Source: Loripinus fragilis (taxonomy: Eukaryota > Mollusca > Bivalvia > Lucinida > Lucinidae). Taken from it: a stretch of DNA of 64,000 nucleotides. The notes below the pieces were generated by a model that saw only the letters and a list, made by a program, of their open reading frames with translations, did not search any database and was not told the origin of the DNA. Of this stretch, positions 32,280 to 43,683 are shown in pieces. Position numbers and translations under genes: made by a program. The stretch lies in NCBI GenBank assembly GCA_964019695.1, contig OZ026518.1, positions 107,480,305-107,544,304 of the forward strand, given 5' to 3'. The number at the start of each line of letters is the position of its first letter. Position 1 is the stretch's first letter.

Positions 32280-32345
32280 ATAGTGTAAACCCTGATCAGA
32301 CTGCTCTTTCAGGAGCAGTCTGATCTGGCTTTACACTGTTTGCTC
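32280..32345. repeat. Palindrome, CAGACTGCTC type
   Basis: AGTGTAAACCCTGATCAGAC, TGCTCTTTCAGGAGCAGTCT and GATCTGGCTTTACACTGTTT; nearly perfect over 66 bp. Confidence 0.8.
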
Positions 32346-32546
32346 TGGAGGAGCACAGTGGCTCAGTAGTAGAGTGCTTGGCTAGAGATTGAGGGGCTGC
32401 GGGTTTGAGCCTAACCTGAGACACTGCTTTGTCCTTGAGCAAGACTCTTTATCTTCAGCTTAGTACTTGTTCAACCCAGGAAGACCCAAAAGGTTTTTGA
32501 CTTTAAAGAATCAATCAAACAAAAACCAAACTACTGTTGGCTCTGG
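32342..32546 (+). mobile_element. SINE (RUDI-like) with 7-bp TSD
   Basis: GCTCTGG is at 32342-32348 and 32540-32546. GAGCACAGTGGCTCAGTAGT head, GGGTTTGAGCC B box, GTCCTTGAGCAAGACTCTTT body. It is inserted at the edge of the preceding palindrome. Confidence 0.85.
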
Positions 32547-32599
32547 CATATCTGTCCAAATATTAAGTGTAAATCTGACATGTTTATACCACATAAATG

Positions 32600-32910
32600 T
32601 TACTTATCTTGTTACAATGGCAAACGATGTAGATACTGATCAGACTGTATCATTGGAAACTCGCTGTTCTGGGTCTGGAGTTTCATGACTTAAACCATTA
32701 TCTGTAATATGTGCCATCATAGGTCTAAAGAAGCAAATGTTTTTAGCAAAAGAGGTTAAATATTTTCTTACCCATCAGTTTTAGCATATGTTTTGGGTGC
32801 TCAAAAGAACCCTCTTATTGAAACAGTTCTTTTGAGTACCCACAACATATGTTTTGGTTGAGAAATAAGAAAATTAATTTTTGGTATGCACTCTTAACTG
32901 AAGGCCTGCG
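32600..32910. repeat. Palindrome fragment and GAACCGTCTC foldback copy
   Basis: GGCAAACGATGTAGATACTG (32617) is a decayed central palindrome. 32760-32910 has CATATGTTTTGGGTGCTCAA, AGAACCCTCTTATTGAAACA and GTACCCACAACATATGTTTT, then the GCACTCTTAACTGAAGGCCT end. Confidence 0.7.
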
Positions 32911-33314
32911 CCATGTTAAACCAAAAGTTGTTTTCTGTTGATTTTGTTGCACATTTTAACCCTTTCTTGACTTTTGAAATCATCCAATCTGAATCTTTCG
33001 AACTGTTTGATACAAAATAGTAGGGTTGGTTCGTTATATATCGTGAGGGATTGCAAGATAAAAAATGTCAAAATATACCATGTTTCTGTCCATGTAGATT
33101 GTTGTTTATTCCAGCAAACAGTTGAGTTCTACTTGCCTTTAAAACATTTCACTCAAAGATCGATGGTGAAAGCTTTAGACCACTGCCCATTATAGAGTCA
33201 TTATAATAAACACTAATCAGCTTAAATTAATCGAGCGTGCCTTTATAAATTGTTCGTCAGGTAAACAAAGTGATTTCTTATGATATTCTTTTTTCAATAA
33301 TCAATGACATTTGG

Positions 33315-33482
33315 TAAATGGGACGTTCCGACAATTGACTTGACAATTTCGACCGAATGTCATACCTGACTATTTTTTTTGACCAAATGTTGTACTCGGC
33401 GAAATGTCGCATCGACCAAAAGTCGTATGCGACCAATTGTCATATCGGCGAAATGGTTTTCGAAGAATTGTCGTGCACCCCA
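33315..33482. mobile_element. GACCAAATGTCGTAT word element
   Basis: The words CGACCAAATGTCGTA and CGGCGAAATGTC repeat about eight times. The ends GGGACGTTCCGACAATTG and GAATTGTCGTGCACCCC are imperfect inverted partners. No target duplication was found. Confidence 0.65.
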
Positions 33483-33674
33483 CACTATTTGCCCCTATAA
33501 TTCCATTAGTCAAATATGATAGCAAAATATGCAGCAGACAACTTCTGCAGATGGGATTTTCAAATTATTTTTAAGGTGCTTTTAGGGTTAAAACAACAGT
33601 TTAAAATATTTGTTGGAGTTTTAATACCGTATTTAATAATGTCTGTGTGAAAACTATATTTTATCAAATGTATA

Positions 33675-33927
33675 AGGCCAAATAAAAAAAAATACCTGTG
33701 TTTAGGGTAACCCAACCCTACCTTAATTTACTTGTGAAACCTAGATTTTTTTTCAGGTTTTCTGGAAAAAAATCATTTTAAGCATTTTGAAAGGCGAAAT
33801 GCCTTTCAAAATGCATAAAAAATAATATTTTTTCCAGAAAAAAAGAAGAAAAGAAAATATGTGTGCCTAACCTACCTAAAATTTTCAGACCTGTTACCGG
33901 AAACACACTTATTTTTTTATTTGGCCT
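33675..33927. mobile_element. Short AGGCCAAAT-ended element
   Basis: The ends AGGCCAAATAAAAAAAAATA and TTATTTTTTTATTTGGCCT are inverted. Its centre is the palindrome GCATTTTGAAAGGC-GAAAT-GCCTTTCAAAATGC. This is the compact version of the 1.84-kb element at 27089. Confidence 0.85.
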
Positions 33928-34249
33928 AATGCTTAATAATTTCCTGGTGACAAATCATTGCATTAAAAATCTTAAATAGTTGTTCCTGTCTTTTTGATTT
34001 TTTTTGTTAGACTGTTACGTTACATATGTGGGTCCAGTTTAAAATAATATAATGTTTGTATATAGCTACATAGAGGATGTCACAATTTTGTAATGAGTAT
34101 GACTTTTGTTTGATCAGATAATGTGAAAAAAAAAAACATATTTTAATATGCAAACAAATGAAATGCAGGAAATATTGATTTAATATATAATATATATTTG
34201 AAACAGTTATATTTTCACATCTGAAAAATAAAACATGAATTTATTTGTT

Positions 34250-34325
34250 TTGTAGGCATCATGCAAGTTTAAAAATTTGATTTTCTAAAGTTCAGGATTT
34301 TGGAAATTTTGAACTTTCACCCATG
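34250..34325. repeat. Right end of the 7510-type element
   Basis: TTTGTAGGCATCATGCAAGT, CTAAAGTTCAGGATTTTGGA and AATTTTGAACTTTCACCCAT match 7675-7749. Confidence 0.7.
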
Positions 34326-34412
34326 TGACAAAAATTGAATTGCTTTTAATTATTTACAAATAAATGGGAATCTGGAAATGCTATAAATCAGAGACACTAA
34401 CAATATAGGATG

Positions 34413-34660
34413 AAAAAGTGAGTATGATCAGAAAATACCACAATCTAACACTGCAGATCGTACCCATGTCACCGTGAGGAAGAGACGCAGAACAATAACA
34501 ATCACAAAACACCACAAAGACAAACAAAATAAAGCAACTAGCTCTCTCATCCCCATGGAGATGATTGTAAAACTAGAAAGAACACAGAGCAATGCACAAC
34601 AGAACATGGAACAAATACAGAAGCCCCACAATGGGATTGACACTTAACATTGAATCAACA
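34413..34660. repeat. Dispersed LTR-like repeat fragment
   Basis: GAGTATGATCAGAAAATACC, ACTGCAGA.C, CACCGTGAGGAAG and GATGATTG.AAAACTAGAAAG are shared with 39009-39200 and, inverted, with 37206-37305. No protein domain was recognised. Confidence 0.6.
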
Positions 34661-34789
34661 ACAGAACTTCTGCCTTAGAACGGACAACAGCCTAAGCCCT
34701 TAGGGGGCTTAAATGCATTTTACTGGTACCAAATCTCTGATTCTTCGTGGCATATTCTCTTACTGGGCTTTCAAAAGTACATGTGCAGT

Positions 34790-35026
34790 AAAGTCCCTGT
34801 ATATTACTATGCGTGGGGTCCATGGGAATTGACTATGTTATAAGTGAATTATGGTTATAAAGGGACAATTTTACAAAGAATTTATAAGGAAAATGACCAT
34901 GGTCATTTTTCTATAATTCCTTTGTATTATTCCATGGTAAAAAAAATTGGGAGTCACAACATAACCATGTTCTATCCAAATCTGTGTTCAAATGAGATGT
35001 TTTATAAATGGACAGCACTGTATTAG
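34790..35026. repeat. GGAAAATGACCAT foldback element, copy 2
   Basis: TTTTACAAAGAATTTATAAG, GAAAATGACCATGGTCATTT and TTCTATAATTCCTTTGTATT; same core as 6665-6850. Confidence 0.75.
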
Positions 35027-35130
35027 AAAGTAGGTCTGTAAATGTTATATTTCACTTAACGAAATTTTTGAAACATACATTTACATCATTTTAAGCTTGT
35101 ATTTTCAAGTATTTTTTTTCTTTGTATATG

Positions 35131-35265
35131 GCCCGTGACATGTGATTTCCAACAATGTGGCATTTTGACAAGTGTAGACTCAGACGAGCCTGTGCAGCCT
35201 CGTATGCGCAGGCTGGTCTGAGCCTTTGTTGGGCGCATTGTTGGAAATCTCATGTCATGGCTCGT
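35131..35265. mobile_element. 135-bp TIR element (GACATGTGATTTCC)
   Basis: The left end CCCGTGACATGTGATTTCCA and right end GGAAATCTCATGTCATGG are inverted over about 25 bases. The interior is GTGTAGACTCAGACGAGCCT, GTGCAGCC and GCAGGCTGGTCTGAGCC. Confidence 0.85.
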
Positions 35266-35641
35266 ATGATTAATATGTATATAATTATAATAGTTTATTT
35301 TAAAAATTCTGATATGTCTCAAATTTGCTGATGATACTTATATGTGAAACCGTGTTTTTGGATATGAAAAAGATTCTGAATGTTGGTATTTAATTAAAGC
35401 CATAGATAGAAGGAACTGAACTGTTATTCATTTTATTTTTTCTTAAGAAAAAAACCCACATTGGTGAGCACATGAGATTTTGGTAGGCATCACACATGCA
35501 CAAAAAAACCCCCTTTAAATGCCCTTGCAGATATATAGGGCTAGAGGTCTAAATTTTGGTTTGAGTCTTCATCTATATTCACATTTTGTGTATATGAGAA
35601 GTGAAGGCTCTGGTGAGTCTGCTCATTTGCACAGACTCACC

Positions 35642-35869
35642 TGGCCCGAGGTTATTAAACTTTTTTTCATACTCAACTGAGCACGAAATTTATCGTGCTC
35701 ATTAATGTTAAAATGCCAACAATTGTTGGCATTTTGACATTTATTTAGCATGATAGACACATAAAGCATGAAACTTCTTCATTTGTCGGTATTTTAGTTT
35801 TTATGAGCATTTGAAATTTCCTGCTCAGTTGAGTTGAGCATGAAAAAAGTTTTATAACCTTGGGGCCTG
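35642..35869. mobile_element. TIR element (AGGTTATAAAACTTTTTTCAT), copy 2
   Basis: GAGGTTATTAAACTTTTTTT with CATACTCAACTGAGCA and its inverted partner TGCTCAGTTGAGTTGAGCAT with AAAGTTTTATAACC. Inside is a second palindrome, AATGCCAACAATTGTTGGCATT. Confidence 0.85.
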
Positions 35870-36117
35870 GACTTCTGCTGCTTATGCATGGGATAAATGC
35901 TAAAATCTTATGAACTGGCTCATATATTGTGGGAACTCACTGGAAGTGTATGACCGAGATGCCTCCAAGGAGTACCACAATGAAATGAAAATAAAAAAAA
36001 AATGGTGAAAAACAAAATGTCTTATCTAAACCTATTAAATATTAAAAATATCAGCGTTTTAGCAGTTTATCTTTAGTCCATTAAGTTGAGGATTTGGTGC
36101 CAGTGGAGTACATTTGC

Positions 36118-36118
<1 letters not shown>

Positions 36119-36157
<39 letters not shown>
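36119..36157. repeat. Run of 39 C
   Basis: An uninterrupted C homopolymer, followed by GGTGGCTTGGGC. The length may be unreliable in the assembly. Confidence 0.9.
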
Positions 36158-36161
<4 letters not shown>

Positions 36162-36207
36162 GCTTGGGCTGCTGTCCGCTTTAAGGCCGTGGTTATGTTG
36201 TTGTTGA

Positions 36208-37182
36208 CTTGTTGTTAGCTCACCAGAGCCAAAGCTCAGGGGGAGCTTATAGTATGGGACTCGAGCCGGCGTCCGTCAGTGCGTGCCCGTGTCCGTCCAC
36301 ACTTTCAAACATGAATATCTCTGAGACCAGCTGGTTGATCGTTATCAAATTTCATCTGGAGTATCATTGGAGTGGGGGATTGACTGCATTAGGTTTGGGC
36401 TAGATCGGATCAGATTTCTGGTTTCCATGGCAACAGATAGCTCCCATAGGGTTATAATGGGGAAAAGCTTGTCACCACTCTAGCTCCTTCATTTTTGATT
36501 GGTTCTTTTTTATTCTTACCAGGAACAAGGACAACCATAAAATCTTGGATGGGTTCGAAATTCGGCAGGATCTGACTAAGGACTAATGAGTTAGCTGCCC
36601 TTGAGCATCTGGAAAAATCCCCATTAACTTGTTATGGGAGAAATGTTGTGACCACTCTAGTGCCTTCATTTTGTGATGGATCTTCATTCTTGCAGGTAAC
36701 AAGACAAACCATAAAAGCTGGGATGAGTTTGAATTTCGGCAAAATTCCTTCACTGACTTTGGAGTTAGCTGCCCTTGAGCATCTGAAAAATCAATGAATA
36801 ATGTTGTGATGGCTCTAGCGCCTTCATTTTTGATTGGATCTTCTTCATTTTTGCAGGCAACAAGGGCACCCATAAAGTCTCCGATAGGTTCGAAATTTGG
36901 CAGGATCTGACCAGGGACTTATGAGTTACCTGCCCTCGAGTGTCTGGAAAAATCCCCATAGACTTATAATGGGAGAAATGTTGTGACCACTCTAGTGCTT
37001 TCAATTTTGAATGGATCTTCATTCTTGCAGTAAAGAAGGACAACTATATAAGCTTGGATGAGTTTGAATTTCGTCAAGATCCCATCACCTATTATGGAGT
37101 TAGCTCCCATTGAGCATCTTAAAAATTGATGGATAATGTTGTGACCACTCTAGCGCCTTCATTTTTGATGGGATCTTCTTCA
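36208..37182. repeat. About 170-bp tandem repeat cut by the assembly gap
   Basis: It begins GCTCACCAGAGCCAAAGCTC. The landmarks CACTCTAG.(G/T)CCTTCATTTT.GA and GAGTTAGCTGCCCTTGAGCA recur at about 36480, 36655, 36815, 36990 and 37148. The last unit runs into the N stretch. Confidence 0.85.
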
Positions 37183-37205
37183 NNNNNNNNNNNNNNNNNN
37201 NNNNN
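37183..37205. other. Assembly gap (23 N)
   Basis: Undetermined bases. The sequence on the right belongs to a different repeat family, so the true gap content and length are unknown. Confidence 0.99.
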
Positions 37206-37330
37206 TGTTACTGTAATCGTCCCGTGGCTCTTCCTCACGGTGCAGTGGGTGGGTCTGCAGTTTGTAATTTTGGTATTTCCTGATCATACTCACTTACTTT
37301 TGGACTTGCCCATAACGAAGGGTATAGTTT
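37206..37330. repeat. LTR-like repeat fragment, inverted relative to 34413
   Basis: CTCTTCCTCACGGTGCAGTG, GGTCTGCAGT and GGTATTTCCTGATCATACTC are the complement of 34413-34500 and 39012-39090. Confidence 0.6.
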
Positions 37331-37479
37331 TCATCTAAGATTTATCATAAACCGGATGATTTTAATTTTAGTCTGCCGCCTCTAAATTCTACGAGGACTC
37401 CTGATGGCATTTTTGTTAATGCTCGGCATCCAGGCTAGAATCATTCCTTGGACTATTACAAACAATATAGGGGTGGATC

Positions 37480-38720
37480 CCAAGCGTGATTTTTCGATTT
37501 AAGGTCACAGTGAGGTCAATGGTCAAGTAAATGCAATTATGCAGAAAAAAACGACATACATAACTACAGCAACTGCTTTTCTCCGTCACAAAATGCTATC
37601 AATATGAACGAAAACAAATGCAAATGAATATAATATGACACAGATGCATGTCACAGCCTTTTGATTGACATTTTGCAGAAAAAATACCATCTTTATGCTG
37701 ATAAACGTTCTGGCTCAGTACGAATTAAAGAACAATATAGTATGGGGGCAAATTAAGCTTATCTTGCACCACCAGGACATTTTTTCATGAGTGCCAAATT
37801 GTTAATCAGGATCTCCTAAACGCGAAACAAAGTTCCTATAAAAATAAACCTGTCTAGGCTATGTGAAAATGTATGGTTTACATGGCAATGCCTAATGCGA
37901 TTCTAGAATGGGGGTGTGCCTTCAAAATTACTCATATCTCAGCTGCTACTAATCCTACACTACTAAACATGGTATCAAATTAAATCTTAGACATCTGTCC
38001 TTCATCCATTTGTCGCATATACAACTTATCTACTTTGCACTTTCATAAATATTAATGAAAATGTTAAAATATGTGATTCAAGAATGGGGGCGTACCTAGA
38101 AAACAATAATATCTCAGCTGCTACTTATCATAGACTACTAAAACTGGTATCAAATTAGTTTAGGCATATGACTTTCATTCCATGGTCAAGATATGCACAA
38201 TAGCTTATTTGCATAATTTGCGTATTTATGAATATTAATAAAGGTGTTAAAATAAGGGAAAATCATGAAAAACAACAATTAGTTGATTTCATGATTGCCA
38301 TATTATCATTGTTGCATGTTGCTATGTCATCGATGATACAATTTGACAAGTCTATTCATCCAATTGTCCTAAATGAAAATGATCTCATTAGCATATTCAT
38401 GAATGTATATGTAAACTTACAAAAATAGGGAAATTATTTAAAAAATATAAAACTGGGGGAGGGGGTGATTGGTAATTAGACCTACCTTGGGCATTGTCTT
38501 ATGTATGACAATATGTTCAGTGGGATCACCAGAATACAAAAAAGATATTGTCCTAAAATTAAACCCATTTAGAATATATGAAATGTCATGGTTTCCATGA
38601 CAACCCTTCATGGATTATGATGAATGAGGGTGTTTGGGGTCTCCTAAGGAACAATTTGGCGCTCATGAAAATTTGTCCTGGGATAGGGGGAAGGGCGTGC
38701 AAGGTACGCTTAATTATCTA
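37480..38720. repeat. Repeat block with inverted ends and ~180-bp internal units
   Basis: Internal units: AATGGGGG.GT.CCT, ATATCTCAGCTGCTACT and TGGTATCAAATTA recur at about 37912 and 38086. TTTTTCATGAGTGCCAAATT at 37783 is matched in inverse by AATTTGGCGCTCATGAAAAT near 38650. It is a possible large foldback. Confidence 0.65.
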
Positions 38721-38827
38721 TTACTTCAGGGTATGATTGCTTTAACCACGCACCTAGCTTCTAATAAGTGCCCATATGTTTATAATTTGAGAAACCTATT
38801 TGCAGATAACCTTAGTCTCTATAGGCA

Positions 38828-38900
38828 GGGCTGTAGAAATTCCGCTCATTCAGCATATTCAATTCCCAACAGGACAGCTTGGAGTCCTACAGGATAGGCA
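38828..38900. repeat. Truncated hAT-type end
   Basis: CAGGGCTGTAGAAATTCCG matches the start of the 1712 element. Only about 70 bp with AACAGGACAGC/GTCCTACAGGA words follows. Confidence 0.55.
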
Positions 38901-39008
38901 CATCCCGCTGCATCGCATGCGCATTGTGTCATGCAGATATGATTAGACTTTAACATTTACATCTGGTTATATATACATGCACAGCTGTCAGTATTGTATT
39001 TAGCCCAA

Positions 39009-39362
39009 AAGTAAGTGAGTTTGATCAGGAAATACCACAAACACACACTGCAGACCAACCCACGGCACCGTGAGGAAGTGCAACAGAACACTGACAGTCA
39101 CAAGACATTAGGGAGACAATTAAAGTCTAGCAACCAGCTATCTCTTCCTCGTCAAGATGATTGCAAAACTAGAAAGGATACTACATGCGAGTAATGCATT
39201 TCAAACCAAGGACGAAACACACAGTCCCAACAAACAATGGGAGCAACATCAAACAATGCATCAATAACAACAGAGCCACCGCCAAGTTTTATTCCACCTG
39301 CATCAGTTGCTGTTCCAACATCCATTTGAGCATTAATAGCATTAGTAGCATTCAATCAATGT
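39009..39362. repeat. LTR-like repeat fragment
   Basis: GTGAGTTTGATCAGGAAATA, CCACGGCACCGTGAGGAAGT and GATGATTGCAAAACTAGAAA are shared with 34413-34660. Open frames on both strands look accidental. Confidence 0.6.
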
Positions 39363-39399
39363 TTTGCCTGATAATCAACTCTCAAACTGTGTAATTAAA

Positions 39400-40430
39400 A
39401 TGCATCTTTTGTAGGTATTCCAAACCTTTTCTTGCCTTGGAGAAACGATTGAATTGTATCATATCAATATATACATTTTCCGTTTCAACGTAGCTGCCAT
39501 ACAGGCAAAAACAAAATCAAATCTGACTGTAGCAGTTTCTGGGCTTCCTGGAGGTACTGCTTCCAAAGTGGTTTTTATTTTATTTTACTGATGCCAGAGA
39601 ATTATGAGCTTGTATCGCAAACTGGCCATGAAAACCAAGTATGTTCAAGGTATATCAATATCTAGTTTCTATAAAATAATGTACACTGGATATTAACGTT
39701 CCTGACTCCATCCATACCTCATATTTTGTACAACCAAGATGGTAAAGAAAAAAAAGCACATCAGTGCCTCTGCAAATGACAATTACTGAGTACTTGTACT
39801 TGTTCTATATTGCATCTTTGGCTTTCAAAACCAACATGTTACTGCTGGATCCTTTAAGCCACCTCGAGCAACAACTTCGCCGTTACGAGCCAATGATTCA
39901 GCATTTTTGTAAAAGTTCTACTGACCGGTTTGTTGCCAGATCTGCCTGGTTGTCCTCTAGGTAATTGGACTTCAGGGCCCTGAATAAATTTTCTGATTGC
40001 TCTCCTTTTGGCTGTACGTTTGGTGCATGTAGAAAAGATGGATTTGGAAATATCAGACAGAGTTAGAATTCCACTAGACACTTTGTCACAGTTTGTTTAT
40101 CTACTCAATGGCTTGGTCAGGTGGAACTTAGTTAAACAAATTTTTGCTGCGTTTGGTGACAAACTTTTTGTGGTTTGACACACTATATACTATGTCTTGA
40201 AAGCCCTCTTGGCATCACAGTTTCCAACTGGTTCTCCCTCAAACCCTCTAAAATAGCCATGCCCTCAAAATGGAGACTAAGACACAGGAACAGATTCTCA
40301 GGATTGATCTTTTCAACGTTTCCTTGGTTAATTTCTTGTCATAGATCAGTGTGATCAGCTGTCTTCTTCAGATCAGCATTAGCTTTAAACTTCGATGACA
40401 GCGTTTACCAGTTCTTGAATCAGACTTGTA
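39400..40430. other. Unrecognised sequence, possibly degraded transposon
   Basis: A 75-codon minus-strand frame (39854-40081) is basic in its middle (KRTAKRRAIRKF) but matches no family I can name. No splice-bounded exon or inverted ends were seen. Confidence 0.35.
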
Positions 40431-41515
40431 TATATGGTTTCCTCTTTAATTGCACAACGGTTGATCAGGCCTTAGGCTCAATGACGGCTCTGACGTAAAG
40501 CTTAAATCGGTGGATTGGTGCCTGATGGTTGTCTGTAGCTGGGCCCACCGTCGTTCTACTTGAGGTTTTCCATAACTCTGACTATATGTGGGTCGCGAGC
40601 CCTTTTCTTTGTTTCCTCAAAGTGCGTTGATTTGGTTAGATTGTTTCTCTATGATGATACATTGCAACAGTTAAGAAGCCTCCATGCGAGCTTAACATTT
40701 TTGTGCTTCAACAACAGCTTCTTCGTATTTTATTAGAACAATAACCCAAGTGTAAAGATCTTGCATTAATTCTACTTTTACCGTTGCTATTGTAACAAAA
40801 ATGGCTGCCAAAATAGGCTGAAAATAGAATTGGGGCAAATTTGAAACATTTGACAGAGAAATTAACATAGAGCACAAGCAATTACAAGAAAGGGATATTT
40901 TAAAAGATGAGAATTATCACGGCACACAACATATTAAAATAAGAAAAAATGGCAAATATTAGGAATACCACACCTGACCAAGGTAACCAATGGGAAAGTA
41001 ACAAACTCACAATTAGACATCACAAACGAGAGCCAAAGGTCAGCCCTTTCCCAGCAGGTGACCACAAGGCATCACTTATCAGACGCGCACGAAAGCATAA
41101 CTTATACGAGACAGAAATAAATTGAATGATGCACAAAACAAGTACCGCCTTGGAACAGTCAGTAAAATATTTTACTAGAGGGCTTAAACCGGTTTCACGG
41201 CGCAAACTCTGCCTTAGTTCAGGTTTTGATCAAGACACATAGATGTTTGGTTTGCATGAAAGACCCCTAACATATCAATGCATCATCTCCTAGAACATAT
41301 AATTCAAGATATAAAAAGGGGATAAAGCAAAGATAAGGACTCAAAAGTAAATATAAGTGAATACCGGAGCAAAAGAAATCCAACAGGTAAACCCCGGTGG
41401 GCCTGACAACAGCCAAATCATCAGTCCCCTTACCATTCACCAATATAATAGTCTTTAAGTCGGAACCGTCATAGAGTCTGAAGTCCGACCCACCGTCGTG
41501 AAATTAAAGAGGAAA
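40430..41515. repeat. Inverted pair of ~130-bp repeats
   Basis: TTTCCTCTTTAATTGCACAA with CGGTTGATCAGGC and ATGACGGCTCTGAC (40438-40500) are the inverse of 41459-41513 (GGAACCGTCATAGAG .. ACCGTCGTGAAATTAAAGAG). The arms also share GGTGGGCC.. and CAACCATCAG-like strings. Between them, 41020-41205 gives a minus-strand peptide-like string SPAGKGLTFGS that I recall as a common LTR-repeat product in bivalve data (unverified). Confidence 0.55.
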
Positions 41516-41519
41516 GCAA

Positions 41520-42259
41520 AGTTGCCAAACGTGATTAAGTTGACCACCAAGCATGCAGTCTGTTGCAATACATTAATGTTATAGCCAATATTTTTATAAT
41601 GGGAAATTACTTTAATGAACTGCGCTGAAAAAATATTAGAGCCAACAATCTTGTTCCATTTATACACCAAGTCACCATAGAATTCTGGTTCAGAAAATCC
41701 TTCTAAGTCCAACTTGGAATTTAGATATCAAATCATAGTATCGTCAATAAAATTTACAAAAGGTTTTGCGGAGTTTATGATACAGATAACCTTGTTTAAG
41801 AAGCATCGATATAAATTGTATAATATTGACCTAGACAGAAACTGAGTGATAGGCTGGTTTAGTGCAGTTTTTAACGTTCGATTCCCATACGAATTGTGGT
41901 CGGTTAAGCGAAATTTCACTATTGAAAAAGTGTTGATGTGGATATAAAAATAACTCCACAGGCGACTAGTGTAGGTCCATAGGGGCTTTAGTTTCATTCT
42001 GACAGATTTTGTGTCTCTAGTAGGGAGTAACACAGGGTAGGAACTGAGTTGATGTGTCTGTTTGTTGAGAAGGTATTGAGTTTAAAAAAAAAAAAAACAA
42101 CATGCGCCTGCATAAAAGTAAACACACATTGACGTTGTTGCTTAAATAACAACAATCGTCATGAATATAAATAAACGATGGATGGGCATTGGTCCACACC
42201 TTATATGATTCTTCTTTTGACATATTTGGCTTTGACATTTCCTGGTTTTTGACGGCGGA
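41520..42259. other. Unrecognised unique sequence
   Basis: Two minus-strand open frames (41728-42033 and 42017-42238) overlap end to start but show no known domain or conserved motif. I do not call them genes. Confidence 0.4.
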
Positions 42260-43507
42260 GAATTCTAGATTTAGATGTTTGGCGGTATCAATACGTACAT
42301 CTAGTACGTTTCAATTACTTAAACCTTTTAGTTGCTGAATAATGGTCAGTTTCACATCTATTCGGATTGATAAATGGCAAGAATATGCCCGAATAGTCGA
42401 GGTCTTAATTGATGATCACGCATGTCCGAAATGACTAGATTCTTGTCAATCATATATCATAAATAGGGTTATAAGGTGCGAAAACTTTTGCGAGCGAATA
42501 ATAAAAGATGTGAATTGACCAGCACTTGTTACGGCTTCAAACCCAAACAACTAGATGTCAAATGTAGCACATCGACTCTATGGCATTTCTAAAGCTAACA
42601 CATTTTTTTTAAAAAAATGTTGAAAACAGACAAAAGCTGGAAAATAGATATGGAACAACTAGTAAAAAGAAAAGAGGAGTCCAGCACTACTGTAGTAAGT
42701 CTAACATAAATATTGCAGCCGAAACAACTTTTAATAAGTATGCTCTCCCTAGAGGAGGAAATAAAAGAACCCAACAAAGCATCTTAACCGGGTCTGTGAT
42801 TGTTTGTTGGAAAGAAAGCAATATCTTGAGACAGAAACATACTTTCACTTGTTATCACTCAATATTCTGACCCCTGCTCCAGAGCTCCGGTTCTCTATAA
42901 AACTACGTGCATTTTATCGCAAGTAAGCATCAATTGGTTTCGTTTAAACCTGTAGGAAGAGTGATTCATCTCAGTTGCACATGCGATTATGCACAAATGT
43001 CACCACCACCTCAATGACAAAGTACATAAGTGTCTTACTCCTTGCGTGGATCCAGAAAGTTTTGTCAGAGGGGGTCCAACTTTGACAACGTGTTTTTTTT
43101 TAAAGTTTTTTTAATTGTTTTATTTTGATGAGGGGAGAAAGGATCCAAATACCATTATTGAGCAGGCACTCGTCGGTCCGCCATCGAAACGCCATTTAAA
43201 TGGCGTTTTGCTGGCGTGCTGATGATGGCCCAACATTGAATGCTGGCTTGATACATGTAGCTTTGTGATGTTTAAGGGGATTCGGACAAGTAATGTTAAG
43301 AAACCCTATATTTTTTGTGATTTTCAAGGCCTTGGGGGTCCTGACCCCCCTCTGGATCCGCGCATGTGTTCCTTGGTTTCTAGGCGTTATGACTAACAGA
43401 AATTTATCACAGAACCGTTTAGATTTCACAGATAGATTCATACATGTACATGCTCTTTGTGTTAAATAACCATTTTGGGTCTTGTCGCGGGAAAACCTAT
43501 CTTATGA
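42260..43507. repeat. Duplicated segment A
   Basis: From GAATTCTAGATTTAGATGTT to AAAACCTATCTTATGA it matches 48987-50542 with scattered substitutions and small indels (by eye about 2%). A' has one extra 307-bp insertion. Confidence 0.95.
43043..43364. mobile_element. GCGCGGATCCAG TIR element, copy 1
   Basis: The ends TGCGTGGATCCAGA and TCTGGATCCGCGCA are inverted. The centre is the palindrome CGCCATCGAAACGCCATTTA with AATGGCGTTTTGCTGGCG. Other copies: 49774-50400 and 62945-63290. Confidence 0.85.
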
Positions 43508-43683
43508 GTCTGCAACAAGGTAAGAGACACGCAGGCCTGCCCAACTACCGAGACAAGCCAGAATATAAAGGTTTTTGGTGCAGTTTGTTGAGTAGAACAA
43601 ATGATAAAGGCGCATTAAAAATTGTTGGCTGGTCTGTGCTTTTGTTGTTTGCATGGAGCAGTCAGGTTCCCAATATATAATAT

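Noticed and set aside
39854..40081. Minus-strand basic frame as recombinase or capsid-like gene
   Set aside because: A short basic stretch alone is not evidence; no catalytic motif could be found.
40692..40877. Minus-strand frame with a hydrophobic stretch ending EEAVVEAQKC
   Set aside because: Preceded by a pyrimidine-rich AG that could be an acceptor, but no matching exon or family was found; left unannotated.
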